A stretch of DNA of 64,000 nucleotides from Xylophilus sp. Lineage in GTDB: Bacteria > Pseudomonadota > Gammaproteobacteria > Burkholderiales > Burkholderiaceae_C. Below, in pieces: positions 40,369 through 48,546 of the stretch. Below the pieces are notes generated by a model that worked only from the letters and a program-made list of their open reading frames with translations, did no database searches and was not told the DNA's origin. Location: positions 1 to 64,000 of the forward strand of contig WNDY01000013.1 in NCBI GenBank assembly GCA_009914555.1, in the 5' to 3' direction. Position 1 is the first letter of the stretch. Every line of letters begins with the position of its first letter. Position numbers and translations under genes: made by a program.

Positions 40369-41753
40369 TCATGTCCATGCCGGCGGATCGGTCCCCGGCG
40401 GCACCGAAGGCCGGTCCCAGCCGGCCGGCGTACGCGCGAGCCGGGCGCTGTGGCGCACGGCGGTGAGCACGCCGAAGCCCGACGGCCCGGTGGCCAGCCA
40501 CGGCGCGCGGTCCGGCGCCACGGCGTCCAGGCCACGCGCCACCCGGCCCAGGCCGCGCAGCCAGTGGCCCGTCTGCGCCAGCGACACCTGCACATGCCAG
40601 CTGCCGCCCTCGCGCTGCTGGCGGCGCAGCGCGGCGGCCGCGCCGAAGGCGATGAGGTAGCCGCTTGCCTCGTCGAGGATCTGCATCGGCAGCGGGCGCG
40701 GCTTGCCACCGCCGGCGGCCTCGCCTTCGGCCTGGTTGAAGCCCATCGCCGTCTGCACCAGCGAGTCGAAGCCGCGCCGCCCGGCCCACGGGCCCTGCGT
40801 GCCGTAGGCGGTCAGCGAGACGTAGACGATGCCCGGGCGCGCGGCCGCCGCCGCCTCCGGGCCGAAGCCCAGGGCCTGCAGGCCGCCGGGCCGGTAGCCC
40901 TGCACAAAGACATGGGCGCCGCCGAGCAGGCGGCGCAGCGTGTCCGCATCGCCCGGCACGCGCAGGTCGAGCAGCGCCGAGCGCTTGCCGCGGCTGGTGT
41001 CGGCGATCGCGGCGATGTTGGGCAGGTGCGGTGCATTGACCAGCAGCACGTCGGCGCCGTAGGCCGCGAGCGCCTTGCCTCCCACCGGCCCGGCCAGGAT
41101 GCGGGTCAGCTCCAGCACCCGGATGCCGGCCAGCGGACGCTGGTCCGGCGCCAGCGGCGGCAGTTCACGTGGCGGCGCATCGCCGATGCGGTCGATGGTG
41201 AACAGCGGCTGCACGGCGATGGCCCGGCCCTGCGGCGTGGCGTCCCATGCGTCGAAGCTGCGCAGCGCCGTGGCGACCAGGCCGCGCTCGGCCGCCGCCG
41301 TCTCGAAATCGAGCGCCTTCCAGCGCAGCAGGGCCGCTTCGGCATCGGCCCCCGGGTGGCCTGTCCCGGTTGGAGTCCCAGCAGCCGCAGCGCGCCGTCG
41401 CGGTGGTGGGCGAAGTTGGCATGCACGCGCACGAAGCCGTCGGCCGTGCGGTAGAGGCCCGAGAAGGCGTCCCACAGGTCGGGCGAGCGCCCGTCGATGG
41501 CGAACCAGCCGGTGCATTCGATGCTGGCATGGGCCGCATCGACGTGCACCGCCTGGCGCGGCTGGCCGCGCTGGTGGCCAAGTTCGCAGGCGGCCAGCGC
41601 CGCCGCCGCGATGGTGGACTGGGCGGCTGCCGCCATCGCGAACGACGAGGGCAGCACCGGGTCGGCGCCCGGCAGCTCCACCTGGCCGAGGGCTGCGTCC
41701 GGCAGGCCCGCGGCCTCCCAGATCGTGGCGAGCGCGCTGCGGGCCGGGGTCAT
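40369..41753 (-). pseudogene. CaiB/BaiF-type CoA-transferase gene with a frameshift
   Basis: The N-terminal 125 or so codons from ATG 41753 (ALATIWEAAGLPDAALGQV, then RADGFVRVHANFAHHRDGAL-like TADGFVRVHANFAHH) and the remaining 330 (ALLRWKALDFETAAAERGLV, then RVLELTRILAGPVGGKALAAYG) are in different frames. They join between about 41355 and 41395. The total of 1385 bases is not a multiple of three. Family III CoA-transferases move CoA between carboxylic acids using an active-site Asp; the typical core with LTAYGTQGPWAGRRGFD is present in the downstream frame. Either the gene is dead or one base of sequence is wrong. It starts seven bases past the scoB stop, so it was the third gene of that operon. 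Confidence 0.82.
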
Positions 41754-41760
41754 GGCGTGC

Positions 41761-42399
41761 TCAGCGGATGAGTTGCACGCCGGTCTTGGCCTGGACCTGC
41801 TCGAAGGTCACGCCGTCGGCCAGTTCCACCAGCTTCAGGCCCTCGGGCACCACGTCGATGACGGCCAGATCGGTGATGATGCGGTCCACCACGGCCACGC
41901 CGGTCAGCGGCAGCGTGCAGGCCGGCAGGATCTTCAGATCCTCGGTGCCGTCCTTCTTGCGGGCCACGTGCTCCATGAGCACGATCACGCGCTTGACGCC
42001 GGCCACCAGGTCCATCGCGCCGCCCATGCCCTTGACCATCTTGCCGGGGATCATCCAGTTGGCCAGGTCGCCCTTCTCGCTGACCTGCATGGCGCCGAGG
42101 ATGGACAGGTTGACCTTGCCGCCGCGGATCATGGCGAACGACTGGTCGCTGCCGAAGATGGCCGACCCGGGGATGGTGGTGACGGTCTGCTTGCCGGCGT
42201 TGATGAGGTCGGCGTCGACCTCGTCCTCGGTCGGGAACGGGCCGATGCCGAGCATGCCGTTCTCCGACTGGAGCCAGACCTCCTTGTCGCCGGTGAAGTT
42301 GGCCACCAGCGTCGGGATGCCGATGCCGAGGTTGACGTAGAAGCCGTCTTCCAATTCCTGGGCCGCGCGCGCGGCCATCTGGTCCTGGGTCCAGGGCAT
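41761..42399 (-). CDS. scoB: 3-oxoacid CoA-transferase subunit B
   Basis: 212 residues. With ScoA it moves CoA from succinyl-CoA to acetoacetate or other 3-oxoacids. The catalytic Glu is in [14 protein letters not shown], and [19 protein letters not shown] and [20 protein letters not shown] are conserved family blocks. ATG 42399 follows scoA by two bases. The operon scoA-scoB plus the CaiB-type gene is divergent from a PAS-LuxR regulator. Confidence 0.94.
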   Translation of the reverse strand: MPWTQDQMAARAAQELEDGFYVNLGIGIPTLVANFTGDKEVWLQSENGMLGIGPFPTEDEVDADLINAGKQTVTTIPGSAIFGSDQSFAMIRGGKVNLSILGAMQVSEKGDLANWMIPGKMVKGMGGAMDLVAGVKRVIVLMEHVARKKDGTEDLKILPACTLPLTGVAVVDRIITDLAVIDVVPEGLKLVELADGVTFEQVQAKTGVQLIR

Positions 42400-42401
42400 G
42401 G

Positions 42402-43208
42402 TCAGTCTCCTTGCTTGTTCACGACCTTGGGCGCGGGCACTTCGGTGCCGGCGGCGGCCTGGGCGATGGCGGTCTGGGCCTCGACCTTGGCGGCCACCGG
42501 ATCGACCGGTGCGGCCGCCGTCAGCGTGCGCTTCTCAATGCGCTTCTCGGGATTCGGATTGACGACGATGCGGTGCACGTAGATGCCCGGCAGGTGGATG
42601 TCGTCCGGGGCGATCTCGCCCACCTCGACGATGCGCTCGACCTCCACGACCGTGACCTTGCCGGCCGTGGCCGCGGCCGGGTTGAAGTTGCGCGCCGTGA
42701 GGCGAAAGCGCAGGTTGCCGGCCTTGTCGGCCACGTCGGCCTTGACCAGGGCCACGTCGGGCACCAGCGACTGCTCGAGCACGTAGGTCTCGCCGTCGAA
42801 CTCGCGCAGCTCCTTGCCCTCGGCCACGATGGTGCCGACACCGGTCTTGGTGAAGAAGGCCGGGATGCCGGCGCCGCCGGCGCGCAGCTTCTCGGCCAGC
42901 GTGCCCTGGGGCGTGAACTCCAGCTCCAGTTCGCCGGCCAGGTACTGGCGCTCGAACTCCTTGTTCTCACCGACATAGCTGGAGATCATCTTCCTGATCT
43001 GGCGCGTCTGGAGCAGCTTGCCGAGGCCGAAGCCGTCGACGCCCGCGTTGTTGGAGATGATGGTCAGGTCCTTGGCGCCCGAATCGCGCAGCGCATCGAT
43101 CAGCGCCTCGGGAATGCCGCAGAGACCGAAGCCTCCGACGGCCAGCAGCTGGCCGTCGGCCACCACGCCCTTGAGGGCGTCGGCGGCGGTAGGGAATATC
43201 TTGTTCAC
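42402..43208 (-). CDS. scoA: 3-oxoacid CoA-transferase subunit A
   Basis: 268 residues from GTG 43208, preceded by GGAG; no suitable ATG exists. The CoA-binding motif is seen as [17 protein letters not shown], then [12 protein letters not shown] and [20 protein letters not shown]. Family members usually end near residue 235; here about 35 more Ala/Pro/Val-rich residues follow the core (after IEKRT), a tail of no known role. The 92-base region to the divergent regulator carries TACGTA repeats. Confidence 0.93.
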   Translation of the reverse strand: MNKIFPTAADALKGVVADGQLLAVGGFGLCGIPEALIDALRDSGAKDLTIISNNAGVDGFGLGKLLQTRQIRKMISSYVGENKEFERQYLAGELELEFTPQGTLAEKLRAGGAGIPAFFTKTGVGTIVAEGKELREFDGETYVLEQSLVPDVALVKADVADKAGNLRFRLTARNFNPAAATAGKVTVVEVERIVEVGEIAPDDIHLPGIYVHRIVVNPNPEKRIEKRTLTAAAPVDPVAAKVEAQTAIAQAAAGTEVPAPKVVNKQGD

Positions 43209-43268
43209 GAAGGAGTCTCCTCGGAGGTGGGAATCACCGCAGGCGCCCCGCGGCAAGCCGCTACGATA

Positions 43269-43288
43269 CTACGTAACAACGTACGTAG
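43269..43288. promoter_or_regulatory. Operator-like TACGTA repeats between scoA and the PAS-LuxR gene
   Basis: TACGTA occurs at 43270-43275 and 43282-43287, each a palindrome, 12 bases apart; the outer bases extend them to CTACGT...ACGTAG, so the whole is an inverted repeat. A further TACGATAC lies just upstream. The 12-base spacing and position between divergent genes suggest a binding site for the adjacent LuxR-type regulator. Confidence 0.55.
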
Positions 43289-43300
43289 AAGCCCGTAAGC

Positions 43301-43873
43301 ATGCTCCAGGAGACAGCCCCGCCCGCCGACTACCGGCTGGCGTTCGACATGGCCCCCGTGGGCATGGTCATCACCCACCGCCGCGCCATCGTGGACTGCA
43401 ACCGCCACGTCTGCGAGACCTTCGGCGCCGACTGCGCGCAGCTGCGCGGCCAGTCGCTGCGGGTGCTCTACCCCAGCGCCGACGAGTACGAGCGCATGGG
43501 CGCGCGGCTGGTGCCCATCCTCAATGCCCGCGGCCACTATGCCGACGACCGGGTCATGCGCCGCGTGGGCGGCCGGCTGGCCGGCGAACTGTTCTGGTGC
43601 CACGTCACCGGCCGGGCGCTCAACCGTGCCGATCCGCACGAGGCCGGCATCTGGACCTTCGAGGACCTGAGCGCGCGCCGCCCGGTCAAGGCCGGGCTGA
43701 CCGGGCGCGAGCGCGAGGTGGCCGCGCACCTGATCAGCGGGCTCACGTCGAAGGAGATCGGCCGCACGCTGGGCATCAGCCACCGCACGGTGGAGATCTA
43801 CCGCGCCCGGCTCATGCGCAAGTACCAGGCGAGCACCACGGCCGAACTGGTCCACAAGCTCACCGCAGGCTGA
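43301..43873 (+). CDS. PAS-domain LuxR-type transcriptional regulator
   Basis: 190 residues. Residues about 10-125 are a PAS domain (YRLAFDMAPVGMVITHRRAI, DCNRHVCETFGA, and the ending GIWTFEDLS). The C-terminal 60 residues are a GerE/LuxR HTH: LTGREREVAAHLISGLTSKE, then TLGISHRTVEIYRARLMRKY. There is no receiver domain, so it senses through PAS directly. It is divergent from scoAB and five bases upstream of the nucleoside-recognition gene, so it may control both. Confidence 0.87.
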   Translation: MLQETAPPADYRLAFDMAPVGMVITHRRAIVDCNRHVCETFGADCAQLRGQSLRVLYPSADEYERMGARLVPILNARGHYADDRVMRRVGGRLAGELFWCHVTGRALNRADPHEAGIWTFEDLSARRPVKAGLTGREREVAAHLISGLTSKEIGRTLGISHRTVEIYRARLMRKYQASTTAELVHKLTAG

Positions 43874-43877
43874 CCCG

Positions 43878-45125
43878 ATGGCGCTCAACATCGTCTGGAT
43901 CGGCTTCTTCGCCATCGCCCTCGCCGCCGCCTGCGTCCAGGCCCTGCAGGGCGACCTGGCCGTCTTCGGCCGGCTGGTCGCGGCCATGTTCGACGCGGCG
44001 CGCACCGGCTTCGACGTGGCCCTGGGCCTCGCCGGGGTGATGGCACTGTGGCTGGGCCTGCTGCGCGTGGGCGAGCGCGCCGGCATGGTGGAGGCGCTCG
44101 CGCGCGCCGCCGCGCCGCTGCTGCGCCGGCTCTTCCCCGGCGTGCCCACGGGCCATCCGGCGCAGGGCGCCATGGTGATGAACGTGTCGGCCAACCTGCT
44201 CGGCCTGGACAACGCCGCCACGCCGCTGGGCCTCAAGGCCATGGCGGAGCTGCAGACGCTCAACCCGCAGCCCGCGGCGGCCAGCGATGCGCAGATCATG
44301 TTCATCGTGCTCAACACCGCCGGGCTCACGCTGGTACCGACCTCGGTGATCGCCATCCGCCAGGGCATCGCCATGCGCCAGGGCCTGGCCGGCTTCAACG
44401 CGGCCGACATCTTCCTGCCGACGCTGCTGGCCACACTGGCCTCGGTGCTGGCCGCCGTGGCTGCCGTGGCCGTGGTGCAGCGGCTGCCGCTGTGGCGCTG
44501 GCGCGTGCTGCTGCCGGCGGGCCTGTTCGCCGCGGCGGCAGCGGCGCTGGTGGCCGGCGTGGCCCGGCTTCCGCCGGCCCGCGCGGCCGAGGTGGCCGGC
44601 GCCGCCGGCAGCTTCTGCATCCTGGCCATCGTCGGCACCTTCATCGCGGCCGGCGTGCACCGGCGCATCGACGTGCTCGACGCCTTCGTCGAGGGCGCGA
44701 AGGAAGGCTTCGGCGTGGCGGTGAAGATCATCGCCTACCTCGTGGCGATGCTGGTGGCCATCGGCCTGTTCCGCGCCGCGGGCTGCATGGACTACGTGAT
44801 GCGCGCGCTCGCCGCAGCCGTGGCCGCGCTGGGACTGGACACGGCTTTCCTGCCCGCCCTTCCGGTGGGCCTGATGAAGATACTCTCGGGCTCCGGCGCG
44901 CGGGCGCTGCTGGTGGACGTGATGCAGGCCCACGGCGTCGATTCGTTCGCCGGACGGCTGGCGGCGATCATCCAGGGATCGACCGAGACCACGTTCTACG
45001 TGCTGGCCGTGTACTGCGGCAGCGTCGGCGTGCGCGATACGCGGCATGCGCTGGGCTGCGCGCTGTTCGCGGATGCGGTGGGGATCGCGGCGGCGATCGG
45101 GCTGGCCTATCTGTTCTTCCGGTGA
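43878..45125 (+). CDS. Nucleoside-recognition (Gate) domain membrane protein, SpmA/SpmB-like fusion
   Basis: 415 residues with about ten membrane segments in two halves. The first half (FDVALGLAGVMALWLGLLRV, then MVMNVSANLLGLDNAATPLG) corresponds to SpmA, and the second (FVEGAKEGFGVAVKIIAYLV, then LPVGLMKILSGSGARALLVD and IIQGSTETTFYVLAVYCGSVG) to SpmB. In Bacillus they are separate spore-maturation proteins; fused forms occur widely in Gram-negatives with unknown function, possibly transport. It starts five bases after the PAS-LuxR stop. Its last bases (GGTGAC) overlap the start of a heptose-kinase remnant in another frame. Confidence 0.87.
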   Translation: MALNIVWIGFFAIALAAACVQALQGDLAVFGRLVAAMFDAARTGFDVALGLAGVMALWLGLLRVGERAGMVEALARAAAPLLRRLFPGVPTGHPAQGAMVMNVSANLLGLDNAATPLGLKAMAELQTLNPQPAAASDAQIMFIVLNTAGLTLVPTSVIAIRQGIAMRQGLAGFNAADIFLPTLLATLASVLAAVAAVAVVQRLPLWRWRVLLPAGLFAAAAAALVAGVARLPPARAAEVAGAAGSFCILAIVGTFIAAGVHRRIDVLDAFVEGAKEGFGVAVKIIAYLVAMLVAIGLFRAAGCMDYVMRALAAAVAALGLDTAFLPALPVGLMKILSGSGARALLVDVMQAHGVDSFAGRLAAIIQGSTETTFYVLAVYCGSVGVRDTRHALGCALFADAVGIAAAIGLAYLFFR

Positions 45126-45430
45126 CGGCATCGCGGACTGGCCGGGCAGCGTCGGCCGGGTCTCGCGCGAAGCGCCGGTAGCCGTCGTCGAGGGGGAGCG
45201 GGAAGAAGAGCGGCCGGGCGGCGCCGCCAATGCGGCGGCCAACCTGCGCGCGCTGGCCGCGGCGCCCGCCCTGGCGTCGGTCCGCAGCGCGGACCTGGCG
45301 GGCCGCAGCCTTGCGAGACTGGTGGACGACGCCGGCACCTGCTGGACCGGGGCTGTCGATGCAGCGCTGCCCACGGCGGTCAAGGAGCCACCGGGAAGCA
45401 GCTCCGCAGCCGCCCTCCGTGTAGGCATGC
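45121..45430 (+). pseudogene. N-terminal fragment of an HldE1/RfaE-type heptose-7-phosphate kinase
   Basis: One frame from 45121 reads GDGIADW...GSVGRVSREAPVAVV, then EGEREEERPGGAANAAANL, then SVRSADLAGRSLARLVDDAG. This lines up with the N-terminal third of the PfkB-family kinase domain of HldE (GDVMLD-YW-GDVSRISPEAPVPVV, GGAANVARN, GDD-AG--L). The start codon and all ATP-binding C-terminal motifs are absent, and similarity fades after about 45400. The frame stays open much further, but as noise. It is a truncated relic next to a membrane protein gene. In a live gene the product would build ADP-heptose for LPS. Confidence 0.7.
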
Positions 45431-45496
45431 GCCGACGGCTGCGCCCGCCCTCGGCTCGCGGAGCGGATCGGACGCAAACCCTAGCCTTTCCAGGAT

Positions 45497-45515
45497 CCAG
45501 GGCCTGTCGCCCTGG
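45497..45515. other. Hairpin upstream of csbD
   Basis: CCAGGGC (45497-45503) and GCCCTGG (45509-45515) form a perfect seven-pair stem with a five-base loop. It lies 21 bases before the csbD ATG, just in front of the ribosome site, so it may be part of the leader. Confidence 0.4.
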
Positions 45516-45535
45516 CATTGGAAAAAGGACACGGC

Positions 45536-45736
45536 ATGAACTCCGAGCAGATCAAGGGCGCCGCCAAGGTGGCGGCAGGAAAGATCCAGCAGAAGGCGGG
45601 CGAGTTGCTCGACAGCGAGGCGCAGAAAGCCAAAGGCGTGGCCAGACAGGTCGAGGGGAACGCCGAGTTGAACGAGGGCGACGTGAAGCACGACCAGCGC
45701 CGCACCCCCTGGTCCCCCGGCGACCAGCCGCCCTAG
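45536..45736 (+). CDS. CsbD family stress-response protein
   Basis: 66 residues. MNSEQIKGAAKVAAGKIQQK, GELLDSEAQKAKGVARQVEG and a short polar tail match CsbD-like proteins, small abundant stress proteins of unknown mechanism that are often under general stress control. AAGGA precedes ATG 45536. An in-frame ATG 18 bases upstream has no comparable site. It converges with a small exported protein gene across a GC-rich hairpin. Confidence 0.9.
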   Translation: MNSEQIKGAAKVAAGKIQQKAGELLDSEAQKAKGVARQVEGNAELNEGDVKHDQRRTPWSPGDQPP

Positions 45737-45751
45737 CACCGCCGCGCGCCT

Positions 45752-45775
45752 GCGCCCCTCGTGCCAGCGGGGCGC
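45752..45775. terminator. GC-rich hairpin between convergent genes
   Basis: GCGCCCC (45752-45758) and GGGGCGC (45769-45775) pair around ten bases, between the csbD stop and the stop of the gene at 45781. No clear U run follows on either strand, so termination here is only probable. Confidence 0.4.
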
Positions 45776-45780
45776 GCTGC

Positions 45781-46065
45781 TCAGTTCTTCTTCATGCAGT
45801 CGCTGAGGTAGGCGCTGCGCCGGTCCGCCGGCCGGGGCCGTGCCGACTTCTCGCACATCGCGGCCTTGTCCTCCTCGCGCTTGCGGCCCTGGGCCAGGCA
45901 GTCGGCCATCTGCGACTGGCGGACGTTTTCCTTCAGACGCGCCATCTCGGCTTCGCAGTAGGCCTGCAGATTCTCGGGCGACCGCCGGTCTTCCGCGGCG
46001 GAAGCGGACCCGGCATTCCATGCCGAGACAAAAGCCAGAACGGTGAGAGGGAGGAGTTGCTTCAT
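45781..46065 (-). CDS. Small exported protein with four cysteines
   Basis: 94 residues. MKQLLPLTVLAFVSAWNAGS ending ASA is a signal peptide. The mature part is charged and helical and has four Cys (AYCEAEM, ADCLAQG, AMCEKSA, SDCMKKN), which may form two disulfides in the periplasm. The C-terminal pattern C-x-x-S-A...DRRSAYLSDCMKK distantly recalls PsiF repeats, but I am not confident of that. No functional context is visible; it lies between csbD and ndh. Confidence 0.75.
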   Translation of the reverse strand: MKQLLPLTVLAFVSAWNAGSASAAEDRRSPENLQAYCEAEMARLKENVRQSQMADCLAQGRKREEDKAAMCEKSARPRPADRRSAYLSDCMKKN

Positions 46066-46239
46066 GGTGGGATGCCTTTGCGTCGCATTGCGTGGCGGGA
46101 TCGCCATGCACGCAAGCTAAGCCCCCGGGGGCACCGCTGGCTGTCAGCCGCGGTCCAAGCGAACGGACGGCGCCGTCCGGCCAGGCAGGCCGCTGGCCGG
46201 CGCCGGGGCGAATGCCGGCCGCCCAGCGCCGGACGCAAG

Positions 46240-46299
46240 ATACCCCCGGACCACCCCTCTCAAAGCCCGCGCTGCCAGCCCATCAGCAGCCCATACCCT
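46240..46299. repeat. 53-bp-period intergenic element, copy 6
   Basis: ATACCCC at 46240-46246 and ATACCCT at 46293-46299, spacing 53 bp; the inner motif is degenerate (AGCCC at 46264). The last base is the first base of the ndh stop codon, so the minus strand reads TGA-GGGTAT. Confidence 0.65.
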
Positions 46300-47579
46300 C
46301 AGTGCAGCTTCAACCGTCCCGACACCCGCTGCTGCAGCAGCCGCGCCAGCGCCAGCACCGCCGTCTTGCCGGTGCCGAGGATCGCACGGTGGTGGTTCAG
46401 GTGCAGCGACATGTACATCCACTTGGCGACCAGCCCTTCGACGAAGAAGTTGCGACCGGCCAGGCCCCCCATGAGGTTGCCCACACCCTTGTTGTCGCCC
46501 AGCGAGACCAGCGAGCCGAAGTCGCGGTAGACGAAGGGCTCTGCCACCTCCTGCTCGCGCAGCAGGGCCGCGAGCACCCGCGCGAGGTAGTCGGCCTGCT
46601 GGTGGGCTGCCTGGGCGCGGGCCGGCACGGTCTTGCCGCCCTCCCACGGGCAGGCGGCGCAGTCGCCGAGCGCGAGCACACCGTCGGCCGAGGTGCGCAG
46701 GCGGTCGTCCACGACGAACTGGTTGAGCCGGTTGACCTCCAGGCCAAAGCCCGCGTTGGCCTCGGCGGCCTTGATGCCGGCCGCCCAGACGATGAGGTCG
46801 GCGGGCACCGGGCTGTCCGGCGTGACCAGTGCGCCGCGCTCGATGGCCGTCACCCGCGTGCCGGTGCGCACCTTCACCTGCTTGCGCTCCAGCGCCAGGC
46901 GGGCCTGGCGGGATATCTTCTCGGGCAGGCCGCCGAGGATGCGGTCGCCGCCTTCGACCAGCGTGATGTCCAGCCGGAAGCGCTGGCCCGCGCTCAGGCT
47001 GCCGAGCAGCTCGGCATGGGCCTCCAGCAGCTCGGCCGACAGCTCCACGCCGGTAGCGCCGGCGCCCACGATGGCGATGGACAGCGACCGGCTCCCGGCG
47101 AACGAGGCGCGGGCGCAGGCATTGAGCCAGTCGGTGTGGAAGCGCTGCGCGTCGCGCACGTTCTCCAGCAGGTAGGCATGCTCGATGCCCGGCGTGCCGA
47201 AGGCGTTGGAGCCGCTGCCGATGGCCAGGACCAGCCGGGTGTAGCTCACCGTGCGCCGCGGCACCAGCAGCTCGCCCTCGGCGTTGCGGATCTCGGCCAG
47301 CTCGATGGACCGGCCGCCGGCGTCCAGGCCAGCCAGTTCGCCGATGGCGAAGCTGAAATGGTTGCGCCGCGCCAGCACCGGGTACGACAGCCCTTCCTGG
47401 TGCGCGTCGAGCGTGCCCGCGGCCACTTCGTGCAGCGTCGGCTTCCAGATGTGGAACGGGTCGCGGTCCACCAGCAGCACGCGTTCGCGGCCCTGCTTCT
47501 CCCCCAGCCTGCGGCCGAGCCGCGCCGCGAGTTCGAGCCCGCCAGCGCCGCCGCCCACAATCACGATGTCCGAATGCAT
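46299..47579 (-). CDS. ndh: Type II NADH dehydrogenase (NDH-2)
   Basis: 426 residues. It passes electrons from NADH to ubiquinone without pumping protons. The FAD-binding motif DIVIVGGGAGGLELAARLG is at the N-terminus, the NADH motif IAIVGAGATGVELSAELLE near residue 165, and the quinone-side ALGDCAACPW and AHQQADYLARVL follow. A C-terminal membrane-associating region with WMYMSLHLNHHRAILG is present. ATG 47579 opens MHSDIVIVGG. It is transcribed after the DUF3014 gene with 50 bases between. Confidence 0.92.
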   Translation of the reverse strand: MHSDIVIVGGGAGGLELAARLGRRLGEKQGRERVLLVDRDPFHIWKPTLHEVAAGTLDAHQEGLSYPVLARRNHFSFAIGELAGLDAGGRSIELAEIRNAEGELLVPRRTVSYTRLVLAIGSGSNAFGTPGIEHAYLLENVRDAQRFHTDWLNACARASFAGSRSLSIAIVGAGATGVELSAELLEAHAELLGSLSAGQRFRLDITLVEGGDRILGGLPEKISRQARLALERKQVKVRTGTRVTAIERGALVTPDSPVPADLIVWAAGIKAAEANAGFGLEVNRLNQFVVDDRLRTSADGVLALGDCAACPWEGGKTVPARAQAAHQQADYLARVLAALLREQEVAEPFVYRDFGSLVSLGDNKGVGNLMGGLAGRNFFVEGLVAKWMYMSLHLNHHRAILGTGKTAVLALARLLQQRVSGRLKLH

Positions 47580-47629
47580 GCGTCCTCCCTGTTCCCGTGC
47601 ACGGAAAGGGAAAAGTGTAGACGCCGCCG

Positions 47630-48469
47630 CTATCCCGCGATCCCGGCGCGCAGCCGCGCAAGCCAGGCCTTGAGCGCCTTCGCGTGGTCCGGCCCGACGC
47701 GCAGCAGGATCTTCTGGCCTGCGTGCAGGCGCTCCAGTTCCGGGTCCGCATATTCGTAGCGCAACCAAGGCTGCTCGGAGGCGCTGCCGCGCACCTCGAC
47801 CAGCTTCAGCGCCAGCGGCCGGGCGGGCTCGGGCGTCCCGAGCAGGTCGTCGATGGCCCGCACGGCGCGGTCGTTGAAATGCCGGTGCGGATAGCCCAGT
47901 TCTTCATAGGCCTGCTGGAACAGCGGGTAGAGCTGCCGGTAGACGGCAGCCGCCCTGGCCGGATCGATGGACTGCACGAACTGCACGAAGGGCGTGTAGC
48001 GCTGGGCATTGGCGGGGGCCAGCCGCAGCGCATCGCCCTCGCCTTCCACCGCCAGCTTCGGCGGCGTGCGCTGCACCGGCCAGATGCGGGCCGGCGCGTG
48101 GCTGCGCGGCAGATTGTCGACCGTGGCGACCACGCGGCGCACCAGGCCGTCGGGCACCAGGAAGCGCTGCCACTGCGCGCGCGGCGCCAGGCCGTCGATG
48201 GCGGCGGCGACGGCCGCGTCGGACTCCTGCAGGGCCGGCAGCGCGGGCGCGGCCGGGTCGGGTTCGATCGGATGAGCCGGGCCGGCGGGCTCGGCCGCCG
48301 GCTCGGCCACCGGTGCCTGCGGCGCGGCCGCGGCGACGGGCGGCGCGGCCTGGCGCGCCTGCCACTGCCGACAGCCATACCAGCCGGCGGCCGCGAGCGC
48401 GGCGACGATGGCCAGGGCGAGCCAGGGAAAGGATCGTTGGCGCGGCGGGCGCAGGTTCGGTTCGGTCAC
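47630..48469 (-). CDS. DUF3014 family membrane-anchored protein
   Basis: 279 residues from GTG 48469 (VTEPNLRPPRQRS). One membrane helix lies near residue 20 (FPWLALAIVAALAAAGWYG), then a Pro/Ala linker, then the DUF3014 domain (LPALQESDAAVAAAIDGLAP, VRRVVATVDNLPRSHAPARI, AVYRQLYPLFQQAYEELGYP). The C-terminal part faces the periplasm. Its function is unknown. A GTG start is chosen because no ATG precedes the membrane helix in this frame near the gene boundary. Confidence 0.85.
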   Translation of the reverse strand: MTEPNLRPPRQRSFPWLALAIVAALAAAGWYGCRQWQARQAAPPVAAAAPQAPVAEPAAEPAGPAHPIEPDPAAPALPALQESDAAVAAAIDGLAPRAQWQRFLVPDGLVRRVVATVDNLPRSHAPARIWPVQRTPPKLAVEGEGDALRLAPANAQRYTPFVQFVQSIDPARAAAVYRQLYPLFQQAYEELGYPHRHFNDRAVRAIDDLLGTPEPARPLALKLVEVRGSASEQPWLRYEYADPELERLHAGQKILLRVGPDHAKALKAWLARLRAGIAG

Positions 48470-48488
48470 GGGCGGATACCTCGCTGGC

Positions 48489-48514
48489 GGATGGACGAAA
48501 GAGGCTGTCCATCC
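48489..48514 (-). terminator. Hairpin downstream of the phosphoethanolamine transferase gene
   Basis: GGATGGAC (48489-48496) and GTCCATCC (48507-48514) form a perfect eight-pair stem around ten bases, between the eptA-type stop and the DUF3014 start. There is no U run after it on the minus strand, so it may be a pause or processing site and not a true terminator. Confidence 0.4.
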
Positions 48515-48546
48515 TAACGCCCCGGTTCCGTTCGCCGAGTTCAGCG

